Origin: Nyssa sinensis
Lineage: Eukaryota; Streptophyta; Magnoliopsida; Cornales; Nyssaceae
NCBI GenBank assembly: GCA_008638375.1
Contig: CM018038.1
Location: 18,235,485-18,299,484, forward strand
DNA length: 64,000 nt
Reading direction: 5' to 3'
Below, piece by piece: positions 32,873 to 44,370 of the stretch (position 1 is the first letter of the stretch; each line of letters starts with the position of its first letter). The notes under the pieces are model-generated. The model was not told the origin of the DNA, made no database searches, and saw only the letters and a list, made by a program, of their open reading frames with translations. The position numbers were made by a program, and so were the translations under genes.

Positions 32873-34615
32873 TAAACCCAAGTCACCGAAACTTCGGGAA
32901 CCTGGCTGCTGTACATTGATGGATCGTCAACCGATCAAGGCTCAGGGGTAGGCCTGGTGCTACAGTCCCCTGATGGGCTCACGTCAAAAAAAGCAGTCAG
33001 CCTGGGATTCAAAGCTTCTAATAACGAAGCCGAATATGAAGCCCTAATCTTAGGCATGAAACTTGCCTTGGAATGCGAGGCTCAGAACCTCGATGTCTTC
33101 TCTGACTCCCAACTAGTAGTAAGCCAGGTCTTGGGAGAATTTGCCATTAAAGATGATAGGATGCTCCGGTACTCCGAACTGGTAAACCGCTTGAAGCATT
33201 CCTTCCAGACATTCACTATCCAGAAAATCGAGAGAAGCCAGAATTGCAGAGCAGATACTCTGGCTAACATGGCCTCCCACCACAAGTCTGAAGCAGACTC
33301 CACAATCAAAATCTCCTTTCAGCCAGGATCTAGTATTGAGGAAGCACCAGTTGCTCAAATTGATGAACAGCCCCAGAACTGGATGACTCCAATCCTCCAG
33401 TACCTAAGATTGGGGCTCCTCCCAGAAGATAAAAACAAAGCCAGGAGAATCCGAATCAGAGCGGCTCGGTACCTAATCCTGAACAACAAGCTTTACAGAA
33501 GGTCGTATTCTCAACCTCTGTTAAAATGCTTGGCTCCAGACGAGTCACAATATGTCTTGGCTGAAATACATAAGGGAATCTGCGGGAATCATAATGGGAG
33601 CAGAACTATAGCCCACCGAGCTCTATCACAGGGTTACTACTGGCCCGGCATGCTAAAGCAGGCAAAAGAATATGTTCGGAAGTGCGACAAATGCCAGAGA
33701 TTTGCGCTGTACCAACATCAGCCTCATCATGAGCTTATCTCGATTCCTAGCCCTTGGCCCTTTGCTCAGTGGGGGATGGACATCGTGGGTCCATTACCAA
33801 GGGCCCCTCCGAACAGAAAATACCTCTTGGTGGCCATTGACTATTTTTCTAAATGGGCCGAAGCCGAGCCTTTAACACATATCACAGAAAAAGAAGTTGA
33901 GAGCTTCACATGGAAGACCATTGTGTGCAGGTTCGGCATACCACGTGTAATTATCTCAGACAATGGGACACAATTCACTGGTAAAGGCTTCAAGGCATTC
34001 TGCGAAAATCTCAACATCAGGCAACACTTTGCCTCTCCAGGCCATCCACAAGCAAACGGGCAAGCAGAGGTCACCAACCGAACAATCCTTGACGGGTTAA
34101 AGAAGAGGTTGGAACAGGCCAAAGGAAAGTGGGCAGAAGAACTCCCTGGGGTTCTTTGGGCCTACAGAACAACCAGAAGAACTCCCACCTCTGAAACTCC
34201 CTTCTCACTAGCCTATGGAACAGAAGCAGTAATTCCGGTTGAGATCGGTATGCCAACCCTGAGGACGGAGGCCTTCGAGCAAGAATCCAATGATCGACAG
34301 CTGATGGAAAACTTGGATTTGCTCGAAGAGAGAAGGGATCAGGCCAGCATCAGAATGGAAGCCTATCAACAGAGAATGGTCAACAAATCCAAGGTAGGAC
34401 TAAAGACGGTCAGCTTTCAAGTTGGAGACCTCGTCTTAAGAAGAGTCTTTCAAAACACCAAGGATCCCACCATGGGAAAGTTGTCACCAAACTGGGAGGG
34501 CCCCTACAAAGTAACAAAGGTTGTTCGACCTATCACCTACTGGCTAGAAGACATGACTGGGAAGCCTGTTCCTAGGCCATGGAATGTGGAACACTTACGG
34601 AAGTATTATCAGTAG
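32873..34615 (+). pseudogene. Tat copy A second (archaeal-type) RNase H and integrase
   Basis: A TAA at 32873-32875 is followed in the same frame by an RNase H with an intact catalytic set: LLYIDGSST, NNEAEYEALILG, VFSDSQLVVSQV and NCRADTLANMAS. Integrase then shows the HHCC site (EIHKGICGNHNGSRTIAHRA ... CDKCQRF, about 33565-33710) and the DDE core (MDIVGPLP, ISDNGTQF, Glu in ANGQAEVTNR). The C-terminus is the usual GPYKV..V..TYWLEDM..WNVEHLRKYYQ; there is no chromodomain. Dual RNase H and no chromodomain place the element in the Tat lineage. From 32957 the frame is open for 552 codons to the stop at 34613-34615, so this half is nearly intact. Confidence 0.92.
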
Positions 34616-34642
34616 AGAGGTTTTTTTTACTTCCATAAAGTG

Positions 34643-35157
34643 TCCATCTATTAATGCACAGGCCTTCAGAGCCTGGTCCATAAATGTACAAGTCTTCGTA
34701 CTTGGTCCATCTATTAATGCATAGGCCTCTAGAGCCTGGTCCATAAATGTACAAGTCTTCGCACTTGGTCCATCTATTAATGCACAGGCCTCCAGAGCCT
34801 GGTCCATAAATGTACAAGTTTCCAAACTTGGTCCATCTATTAATGCACAGGCCTCCAGAGCCTGGTCCATAAATATACAAGTCTTCGTACTTGGTCCGTC
34901 TATTAATGCACAGGCCTCCAGAGCCTGGTCCATAAATGTACAAGTCTTCGTACTTGGTCCATCTATTAATGCACAGGCTTTCAGAGCCTGGTCCATAAAT
35001 GTACAAGTTTCAACACTTGGTCTATCTATAATGCACAGGCCTCTAGAGCCTGGTCCATAAATGTACAAGTCTTCGTACTTGGTCCATCTATTAATGCACA
35101 GGCTTTCAGAGCCTGGTCCATAAATGTACAAGTCTTCGTACTTGGTTCATCTATTAT
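34643..35157. repeat. 63-bp minisatellite, about eight units, each two hairpins
   Basis: Starts 28 bases after the integrase stop. Each unit is a dimer of two similar halves: GTCCATCTATTAATG plus a CAGGC...GCCTG hairpin, then GTCCATAAATG plus a CAAGT...ACTTG hairpin. Because 63 is divisible by three, long minus-strand frames run through the array with a repeating YIYGPGS-like pattern; these are artefacts. Tandem repeats in the 3' untranslated region are known for Tat-lineage elements. Confidence 0.92.
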
Positions 35158-35187
35158 AAGAATTATCTCTTTATTTTTTTAAAGTGT

Positions 35188-35620
35188 TTTCATCTCAATG
35201 TACAGACCCCTAAAAACCTTGCAGCCTATGCAAGAGTTATAGGTCTAGTCCATCTCAATTTACAGACCCCTAAAAACGTTACAGCCCATGCAAGAGTTAT
35301 AGGTTTGGTACATCTCAATGTACAAACCCTTAAAAACCTTTGCAAGAGTTATAGGTCTGGTCCATCTCAATATACAGACCCCTAAAAACCTTGCAGCCCA
35401 TGCAAGAGTTATAGGTCTGGTCCATCTCAATGTACAGACCCCTAAAAGAACCTTGCAGCCCATGCAAGAGTTATAGGTCTGGTCCATCTCAATGTACAGA
35501 CCCCTAAAAACCTTGCAGCCCATACAAGAGTTATAGGTCTGGTCCATCTCAATATACAGACCTCTAAAAAGCTTGCAGCTCATGCAAAGGTTATAGGTCT
35601 GGTCCATCTTAAACAAATGG
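35188..35620. repeat. 60-bp minisatellite, about seven units
   Basis: Units begin GTCCATCTCAATGTAC and hold an outer stem AGACC...GGTCT and an inner stem TTGC...GCAA. Starts at 35188, 35248 and 35308 show the 60-bp period; one unit has lost about 10 bp. The GTCCAT start is shared with the 63-bp array, suggesting common origin. Confidence 0.9.
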
Positions 35621-36599
35621 AACCCTATAATTTTTCATAACTATTACAAGAATTAAAGGTCTGGATAAATGATCAGTGAATTCTGAAGAAGGATCTTAAA
35701 AGCAATAAAGGCCTGGAGTATCTTTCAAGGAAGATTATCAATGTTGGATGATGGGTTTGAATTTAGTCCTGCTCAGTTATTACCAATTCTAGTGATAGAA
35801 AATTTGTTCAATTACCATTACAAGTGTCTGGTTTAGTTATTACCAGTCTAATGACAGAAGTTTTAATTATGAAAGATTTGTCTGGTTACCAAATAATCGC
35901 AAGTCTCACTGTTCGAAAATCAGGGTATTGCCAGTTCTGGTTACAAAAGATTTGTTCAATTACCATGACTCTTTAATTACAAGTCTTACTACTCGGTTAT
36001 TACCAGTTCTGGTGACAGAAGCTCTGATCACCAAAAATTTGCTCAGTTGCCATACAATTACAAGTTTCTTTGCTCGAAAGACACACTCAGCGCATGTTCA
36101 TTTAAAAGTTAAAGGGGAGATCTGAAGTTTATTCAATTCCCAAACGACTTTACTTGATTTAATTACAAGCTTAAAAGCCAGAAGCCCAAGGTTGTTTTAC
36201 AGAGCAATAATGGGCTGGTACAGTGCTAAATTCTATTGCAAATTTGGCCTATTATTAACATCCAAAAAATTTACAAGTAATGCTACTTTGAAGAGACAAT
36301 CAACAAAAGTTCTTTGAAATATAAAGGTACACTAGTTCTGGAAAAAAGTCAATTTCATTGATAATTGGCAAAGGATTACATCAGATCATAAAGTTTACAA
36401 AGAAGCAAAGTATAAAAGCAGAGATCCTAGACTACAGCTGGTTCGAACAAGGAAGAGGTCGTTCTACTCCATGTCATCATCACTCTCTTCCTTTGGTTCT
36501 GTCGATCTGAATGAGGAAGAGGTCATTGGATCGTGTGTCATCGTCACTCTCATCCTTTAGTTCTGCTGACTCGAATGAGGAAGAGGTCATTTGGTCCCA
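35621..36599. other. 3' untranslated region of the Tat element, degenerate repeats
   Basis: The stretch 35740-36120 repeats phrases such as TTACCAGTTCTGGTGACAGAAG and GATTTGTTCAATTACC at irregular spacing, like a decayed third array. From 36440 two related ~75-bp segments (CATGTCATCATCACTCTCTTCCTT-like) follow. I see no coding content on the plus strand. Confidence 0.55.
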
Positions 36600-36635
36600 T
36601 GTCGTCATCACTCTCTTCCTTCATTCTCCTCAAAT

Positions 36636-38545
36636 TCAGCACACTACATACATACCAGCTTGAGTAGGTGCTTCTACCAAAAGAATATCAGGAGGGGCTA
36701 CTTCATCATCATCATTCCGAACCGTGGCCTCGGTTGGAGAGACTACAACGTCGTCAATCCCCGCCAGATCAAGGTCGGGGTACTTCACGAGGAGCTTGGC
36801 TCTGAATGTACTATACCCATGCTCGATCAGCTCTTCACCCATATCCTCAACTTCAGCCTTCATTTCTACTTTGGTCTGGGCCTTGGCAGATTCGACTGCG
36901 TCTTTGGTTTTCTGGGTAGAGGTGGCCTAGAAGTCATCGAACCTCTTCTGAAAGTCTTTCAACTTCTGAGCAAGGGACTTCCATTCAGACTCCATGATGG
37001 ACAAGGAGTTCACCGTCTCCTTCAACTTCTCCTCGGTAGCAGAGGCAGTGGACTGGGCCGTTCCCAACTGTAGCCTGGTCTCATCCAGCTCAGACTGGAG
37101 ATTGTCAATTGTCTCTAGATTCGCAGAAGACTTCACAATGACAGCAAGGCCATGCATGGTCTACCAAGGAAAACAGAAACAAGTTAGAACAAGTAAGGCT
37201 AAAGTTTCATAATGTAAAAATAAAAGATAAGGAAAAGAGCTCAGAAACTACCTTCATCTAGAGGGACAGAAGATGCATGGCAATCTTCTCCGCATTCTGT
37301 CCCTTATATTGCTATGGGCCTGAAGCCCAGAACTCATCAAAGGCCTTCCTTGCAGCTAAGTAGTCTGAATCATCAAATGCCTCAATAGCAGAAGCAGCTA
37401 TTCCCCTTTCCTCTCCACTTAGTCAGAACCTCAAAGGCAGGAAGGGGGGCAGGCACGGGAGTAAGGGGCACCCCCTTATCCCCAACCAGAATACGATCCA
37501 AGGAGTTGGAGAGGAGCCTCCTCCTCTTCATTTAAAGAGATAGGTCAGCAGGAGAGGAAGGCTCCCCTACCGTCTTCTTCTTTTGCCTTAGAGCCCACTT
37601 GGATATTAGGGACTTTTTAAGATTGCCAGCTTAGGAGGTCGTTAGACGAGCATCCATCAGGTACTCTGGTGTGAGGATGACAGTGTGAGCTCTGTTGCTG
37701 GTTTAAAGGAGTTGTTGGTACTTGTCTTGGAGATCAACTATAAAGATTGACCTTTTCCAAGCACTTTTATCTGCATAGAAAACATACGTACAAAGGTTAG
37801 TCAAGCAATGAAGAAGTAAAGAATGCAAAAACAGAGGCAAGAGTGTATTAAAGAGGAGGTCTCACCCTTAATCCTGGTACTCTAGGGGAATGTTGAGATC
37901 TAATCCTGGAAGTCCTCCAGCTCCCATTCTCCTCCTACGAAGAAGTACCACTTCTTCCAAGTTTTATTGGAAGTTGGCACTGAGGAAAGGGGTTTGAACC
38001 CATTGTCAAAGGACATATAACAAAGGCCCTCTAACCTCATATACTTTAGATCCATATTGCTACTGATCAAGTCAAGACCCACCTCAACACTGTTTAGGTG
38101 TCCTAACACTATAAACCCTAACAGGTGCCTCCGACTATCGAGGTTGAGGTCAGCAGGGCAGATGTTGAGCCATTTGAAGAATTGAGTAACTAAAGAAGGA
38201 AGGAGGAATCTAAGTCCCATCTCTAACCATGCGAGATAAACACAGATCTTGCCCGAACGAATGTCGAAAGGGTGATCTAGAGAGCTAGGGGCTCTGCAGG
38301 TCACGTTCGAGGGGAATTCAAAAGCATGAGAACTTGGGATGGCACAGTCATCTCCGAGGAGCTTCTTGTGCTATAACCAATGTCGGAAAAGGCACCAGAG
38401 ACGGAGATAGTAAAAAGAAAAAGAAACAAAAGGAGGATAAGAAGAATAGGAAGTAACTAAAAAGAAAAATAGATGAAAGAAAGAGCCAAACTGAACTAGA
38501 GGGACGACCGGAGGAGAGAGCTTCAAACGACGGTGACTTTTTCAA
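36636..38545 (-). pseudogene. Antisense ORF of the Tat element, spliced-looking, broken
   Basis: Minus strand, between the repeat arrays and the 3' LTR. The first part (about 38545-37876) includes a globular segment (CVYLAWLEMGLRFLLP, ADLNLDSRRHLLGF, KTWKKWYFFVGGEWEL) of the kind found in plant 'putative gypsy type transposon' proteins. Then come an intron-like stretch ending TTCTATGCAG (near 37770), a degraded middle, a second intron-like stretch (GTAGTTTC... to TTGGTAG, about 37251-37164), and a coiled-coil-like segment from 37163 rich in Leu, Glu, Lys and Ser, ending in an acidic tail. Stops, including TAG at 36927-36929, break it. Antisense ORFs at this place are known in some Tat-lineage elements; their function is not established. 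Confidence 0.65.
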
Positions 38546-38831
38546 GAACTTTGGTTGCTCTGATATCGACGATGAGGGATTCTTTTGGGAGCAAAGGAAA
38601 TGATGAAGGAAAGGGGCGTACGCGTACCCCTCCCCTCCTTATATAGGTTTACAGAAATAGGGGTCCGTCTAGTCAAACCATCACTACGGTTAATGGAAGT
38701 GATGGCCTCGAAAGCCCAAACGATGGATGTGCATTAATGCCACATCAACGGACGCTTAGGAAGGCGAAGTGACGAGACGCGTGACTTTTTGAAAGCCCAC
38801 AGCCTTAGTTACGCGTTGTGCTAAACTAAGG

Positions 38832-38847
38832 CTCGGGAAGGAGTAGC
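38832..38847 (+). other. Polypurine tract before the Tat 3' LTR
   Basis: CTCGGGAAGGAGTAGC, purine-rich (GGGAAGGAGTAG), directly precedes the LTR start at 38848. Confidence 0.6.
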
Positions 38848-39416
38848 TGATATACCATAAAGTGACAGACCAGTCCCCACACGACACGTGTACACATAGA
38901 ACCGACAGAGCCCATTTATCCAGAGCAAGCTTACCCATATGGGATCTAGAGCTCCTTAGCTTGGAACCCCGCACAACCTTCAGGCTCACCTTCAGCCCAG
39001 AGGGTACCGAGCATTTGCACAAGTGAATCCTGAACTGATTTTTGCCTCAAGTGCCCTACCGAGCTAAAGATAAGGAAACAATGTGCAACAAGGAAACTGC
39101 CATTCTTGGATAGCTTCCACTTCCTATAGAGCGCAGTGTTCTATATGGTAACTGCCATTCTTTGATGACAATCAAATCCCTATTTTCACGAGGTTGAATC
39201 CTAATCAACTTAGGGGAATCCGTATCCTATAAATTGGACCCTAAGGTATGCAATTTCAATTATAGTCATTCAATTACTTTCAATTACAGTTTTTTCTGAC
39301 TTAATTATTGGAGTGGCTACCGCCGAAGCCAACCCGGTGGCCCTCTGATCTCTTTCTTTGAGTGTTCAACAGGCGACAAACAACGGAGCCCTTGCTGATT
39401 AAAAAATGCAGCATCA
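38848..39416 (+). repeat. 3' Tat LTR of the copy B subfamily (569 bp)
   Basis: TGATATACCATAAA to GCAGCATCA. Its body matches the copy B LTR pieces at 6628-6774 and 21947-22228 almost base for base, including TACCGAGCATTTGCAC and CACTTCCTAT, but not the U3 of the copy A 5' LTR at 28211. TATA box at 39228-39237. The bases after it are ATTGG, which do not match ATATC before copy A. It is best read as the 3' LTR of copy B, now joined to copy A. Confidence 0.88.
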
Positions 39417-39672
39417 ATTGGTAAAAAAGGGTTATTATGGTAAATATTAAAAATTAAGTGGACTTATTGATGAAAGAAAATAAATAATAAAATTACTATT
39501 TAGTTACAACTTAGGGTGAGATTACAAAGCCTTAATCTTTTTTATTAGTTTCACAAATCCTTAAAAAGAGAAGGTGATTGAGGAGACCACTAGGAATATT
39601 AGGAAGAAAAATGAGAGAACTCTGTAATTGTTTATCAATTTTTATCCATATGTATGTATTTGTCTATCCTAG
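39417..39672. other. Short AT-rich segment between insertions
   Basis: Residual flanking DNA between the Tat 3' LTR and the inverted giant LTR. No gene seen. Confidence 0.45.
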
Positions 39673-42600
39673 TGTCACATCTTGAACCCCACCCTACGCG
39701 GATGTCGAGGACGTCATGCTAGTTAGCCGCCTTGTCGGTTTGCCGACCAATAATGTGACCAACCAAAGGCAAACTTCTAAACTTAACGATGAATTGCATT
39801 CTAATTGTAGGGTCAGAGCAGCGGAATTTAAAACCTTTTTCATCTCGAGAATGCAACTCACTTATAAATACCATAGAGGTATGTACCACAGAGCAAGTCT
39901 AACCAAACAGCTAATAACACTAATCATAGAGCACGTCTATAATCAAACATATAACACAGAGCATATCTAATCTCTCTAGAGTACCATTACCGTAAGCCAT
40001 GTCCCAATACATCTAATGCATATCAATGAAGTCAATCGTATCATGTCACTCACCTGAATAACCAGATTCAATCCACAAGAATCCAAGTCTCCATAAATCA
40101 ACGCCATCAGATCCTTTACTTGGAATGCCACTTAACCTATCCACGTCATATCATAGTGCCTTCTAATCCATCGGAGATAAGTCCTGAAAAATGTTAGGAT
40201 AGTGGGGTGAGCTTAAATAAGCCTAGTGAGTAACACAGGTTCCCTGTCATGGGTTTCAAAACCAATTCTTGCATAAAAAGCACAGGGATAGTTCAATCAC
40301 TTTAGAATAACAGCTTTATAAATATACTTGAAATGCAGTTTAAGTAGAATAAAATAGAACCAATCTAAATGGAACAACTGATTAGAACAGACAGAACAAC
40401 ACAAGATGCTAGCATGTCAATCAAGAGTATAGTCAATAAATTAAAGAAGACCAAAATCATATCATGTGTGATATAGTACGAAAAGGGCATGCATTTAAGT
40501 ATTTACATTTAAATAGTATAGCATACAAAACGATACAATGAATCAAAATATAGTATCTAGACAGTGTAACTTATACACCAAGTCAGAAGTTACTCACAAA
40601 CTATTCGCTTATCTCATTGTACAAATAATCTGATAACCTCCAAGTATCATCTCAGGCACATCCTTACATATCCTGAATAATCATCATCAATCGCAGACAA
40701 ATCAAAATTCATCCATTCATGTCTTATTCATCATCTTAGGCGTCTATCGGATTACCTATGATAGCCTAGTAGCCTATTGCCCTCTCATTGGGTTTCATGC
40801 GAGGCTATTTCATTCTTTAATTAGGCTTAGTAGTTATCAGAATTATAACCTAAGTCATTTAGACTTCAATCGTTGTCAATTAAGTACTTACTTAACCTTA
40901 GGGGCAAAATGATAATTTTGCCATTCTTGTCCCGGACCCTGTCATGGTCCTCAGAATAGTCCACATATTTTAAATATAAAGTTCTAAGTCTTTTGGACTC
41001 AAATCGTTATCAGTTAAGTACTTATTCAACGTTAGGGGCAAAATGGTAATTTTCTCATTCTTGCCCCGGACCCTATCATGGTCCTCAGAATGTCCCATAT
41101 ATCTCATATATAAATTCTCAAGTCTTTTGGACTTCATTTGGTATCTGCTTTTGATCATCGAGACACATCAGTCATTTCTCATTTTATACGTTGGCTCTTC
41201 CGGAGTCTTATTTAGCCCTTCGATTTCTATAATTATGCTTATGATAATTTATCAGATCAGATTGACCTTAATTCGGCCCCTACTTTGCACTTACCATGCT
41301 CAGGGGTATTTTGGTCATTTTACGTTTCGTGAAATTCTGACCTCGATTCGTAACTTAATCATGTGTACAATTTCACGAGTGTCTGGGCTTCTATCGGTAT
41401 TAATTTCGTCCTATTTGGACTTCGTATAGCATTAGGGGCATGTTGGTAATTTCACATTTTGTGAGATTCTAACCCTGATTCATTATTTAATTACGTGTAC
41501 AGTTTCACGAGTATTTGGGCTCCTATTAGTATCAATTTTGTCCCATTTGGACTTCGTATAGCATCAGGGGCATTTCAATAATTTCATATGTTGTATGGCT
41601 AAACTTTTCGGGACTTCTGTTCATAAAATGGACCTCACCATTGAGTCCAGAATGTCCGACATAGTTAAAATAGATTATCTTTTATTTTTTAATTAACCCT
41701 GGGTATCATTAGGGGCAATTCAGTCATTTATCATTTGCGTGTCTATATTTTTCGAAACTTTGTTCCACAAATCGGACTTCACCTTTGAGTCCAGAATGCC
41801 CAACACAATCAAAATGGACTATCTTTTATTTTTGTTTAGCCCTAGGTATCATCAGGGGCAATACAGTCATTTACCACTTACATATCTGTATTTTTCGGGA
41901 TTTAATTTCCCAGATTGGACTCTACTGTTGAGTCCAGAATGCCCGAAATAGTAAGAATATACTATTTATTTATTTTATTTAGACTCTGTTTGACATATTT
42001 AGTGTCCAAGGGTAAAATAGTAATTTTACTCAATTAATAAAATAATTAAAATAATTATTTTATTATTTATTTATTTTTCAGGGGTGTATTTGATTTAATT
42101 CTTTAAAATCTGGGCCAGAATACTAATATTTAGAACTATTAGGGTCAAAGTATAATTTACTAAACTTCTGGTTTTTCTTTAATTTTTAAATCAGTGAACC
42201 ATTGGGTTTACAAGTTGTAACCCTAGACCGGTCCTCAAACACAATGAACCAGCCGGTTCACTGGACCATGCAGAATCGGAATACGATATCCTGTTATATC
42301 CCAATTTGGCCCCTTATCCATGGTTTGGTCAGACCTGAACCCCAATTTCAATTTTTTATCACCGTAACCAAACAGGTCTATTTCAGTTTTTAAAACAAAA
42401 CCTTTAACTCAAAACGGTGCCGTCCTACTTAAACGGTTTATGAAACGGGTCGGGTCTCGACCCGAATCGAACCGTCACTGTTCATTTTCTTCTCCAACGT
42501 TGGGCTACTGTTGCCCTAGTTGTAGCCATCAAAGTTTCCCAATTTCGTGGGTTTTCAAACACTTGTTTCCTCTGCTTTACATCCCAAATCATATCTGGGA

Positions 42601-44142
42601 GCCTAAGGATCAGTTTAGCATTCATTTTGTGGTTCGAATCTACGGATGGAGTTCAGTTCAACTACATTATCGTGGTCTACAACAAGCTCCATTTGAGCTT
42701 GTTTTCTGGGCCATTTCGATTGAGTCTTGGCCTGTTGCAACCGTACAGTTTTAGGGATCATCATTTCATTCAAAGAACTGAGATTGAGGTTCGATTTAAG
42801 ACACCCCAAATCAGACCCGTGACTTGCAACTCGACGATTCTCTATGGTTTTAGGGCCATTTCATCTAATTTTTGTTGCATTGTGATCCCTACATCACCTA
42901 GGTCAAGTCTGAGCAAGCCAAAATTAGTTTGGCTTGGGTCGAATCAGACCCAGTTTGAAGGCGGCCATCAATGGCGGTTTGGTGTTCTAGGGCTGTTCCG
43001 AGCCTCCTAGCCTCTCCCGATTAATTTATAATGGTCCCTCGGTGTCACAGTAGCTCATACATGCAGTTAATAGGTCTTAAAAGACTAAAATAGTAAGCAA
43101 AGAAGGAAAGGAAAAATTCTGGGTTTTGGTATTTATACCTCCTAGTCGACATTGTTCCTCCATTCATGGCTCAATATGGGCCTTCAGTTGCCTTAGTTCC
43201 GTCGTGCACTTTCTCAGTTCTTCCTTTTTTGTGCATCTCCATGGAAACACACCATGCATGTACACACACTTGCATACACACACTTGATCCACATAATATC
43301 TCTCTCTCTAGATTTCTCACCCACAATTACACAGATTTGTTACACACACTATTTTGGATTTCTGAATTCCCCTCCTCAACCCACGAAACACACAGGGCAT
43401 AAATATATACAAGTATACACATGTATATATTTTATAATTTTAATTTGTTGCATGGATCTCTATTGGTGGGGGTGGTGGTCCAATCAGAATTTTAACCTCC
43501 TATTATATATATATATATATATATATATAAACAAATTTTCTAGTATATGTGGGCTGCATGAAATCTCATTGGCCCATTTGGGAGGTGAGGCCTTCTTATT
43601 TCATGTATATATACAATTCTGTTGTATAGATAGGCACAAAGTTGTTGGCAGCCCACTTGGTAATTTTTTGGGTGCCATGTGCATGCTCATTTAAGTCAAG
43701 GGTTCAAGTCCCCTTGGCCTCACTTTTGGGCATTTTTCCATATTTTGGGCTTATGCCCTGTTTGGTTAGCGCAGAATTCTGTTTTAGCTATTTTCGTTAT
43801 ATTTTTTTTTTTCCAATACTCTTTTTACGAAACGGTTTCTTCTGAGGGTTTTGTATTTCAGTTAGCTTCGATGTCAAAGGTCTCGTGTCAGTTATTATTC
43901 ATTTTTGGCCATCATAGTTTGCTAATTCGGGTTTTCATAGTGTTAAAACGACATCATTTCACCTAATTAATTAGTAATTAGGTTCGGGTATTACACCCTC
44001 CTCTCTTGACGTGTTTAATTATTTTATTGGTCTATCGTGACCGTCGAGAGATTCTCGATTAATCTTCATGATTATTCTTTATGTCGGTTCTAATTAATAA
44101 TTATCAAACTAATTATTAATTAGTCAGGTCGAGGTGTTACAC
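39673..44142 (-). repeat. Inverted giant LTR, apparently solo (about 4470 bp)
   Basis: On the plus strand it starts TGTCACATCTTGAACCCC and ends GGTGTTACA, flanked by CCTAG (39668-39672) and CCTAA (44143-44147), a 5-bp duplication with one mismatch. A second LTR-like start, TGTAATACCCGAACC on the minus strand, ends at 43994, preceded by a purine-rich stretch; the left end of the transposed unit is therefore uncertain by about 150 bp. Inside are ~140-bp degenerate repeats (for example near 41631, 41779 and 41915) and a tRNA-like A/B pair at 43645-43711. No coding region. Confidence 0.72.
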
Positions 44143-44202
44143 CTAAGACCTAGATCATGAGTTAAAATCTTCTTGTATAATATTTATATATGAAACAAAA
44201 TA

Positions 44203-44333
44203 TGTAATATCCCGACCCGGGATACCGGGTCACATGGCACGTATTACGAGGAAAATAAATTTTATATATATAATTAATTAATTATTAAATTAATTAATTA
44301 ATTATAGGAAAATGGATGATTATATGTATTAGT

Positions 44334-44370
<37 letters not shown>

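Noticed and set aside
34572..35131. Long minus-strand reading frames (144 and 178 codons) with a repeating YIYGPGS-type pattern
   Set aside because: They run through the 63-bp tandem array; a period divisible by three keeps any frame open. No start context, no splice signals, no known domain.
34643..35620. CRISPR-like look of regularly spaced short inverted repeats
   Set aside because: The whole unit is repeated, so there are no unique spacers, and this is a plant retrotransposon 3' untranslated region. It is a minisatellite.
43645..43723. A complete tRNA gene
   Set aside because: A-box-like and B-box sequences are present but no acceptor stem or anticodon arm pairs by eye; kept only as a tRNA-like relic.
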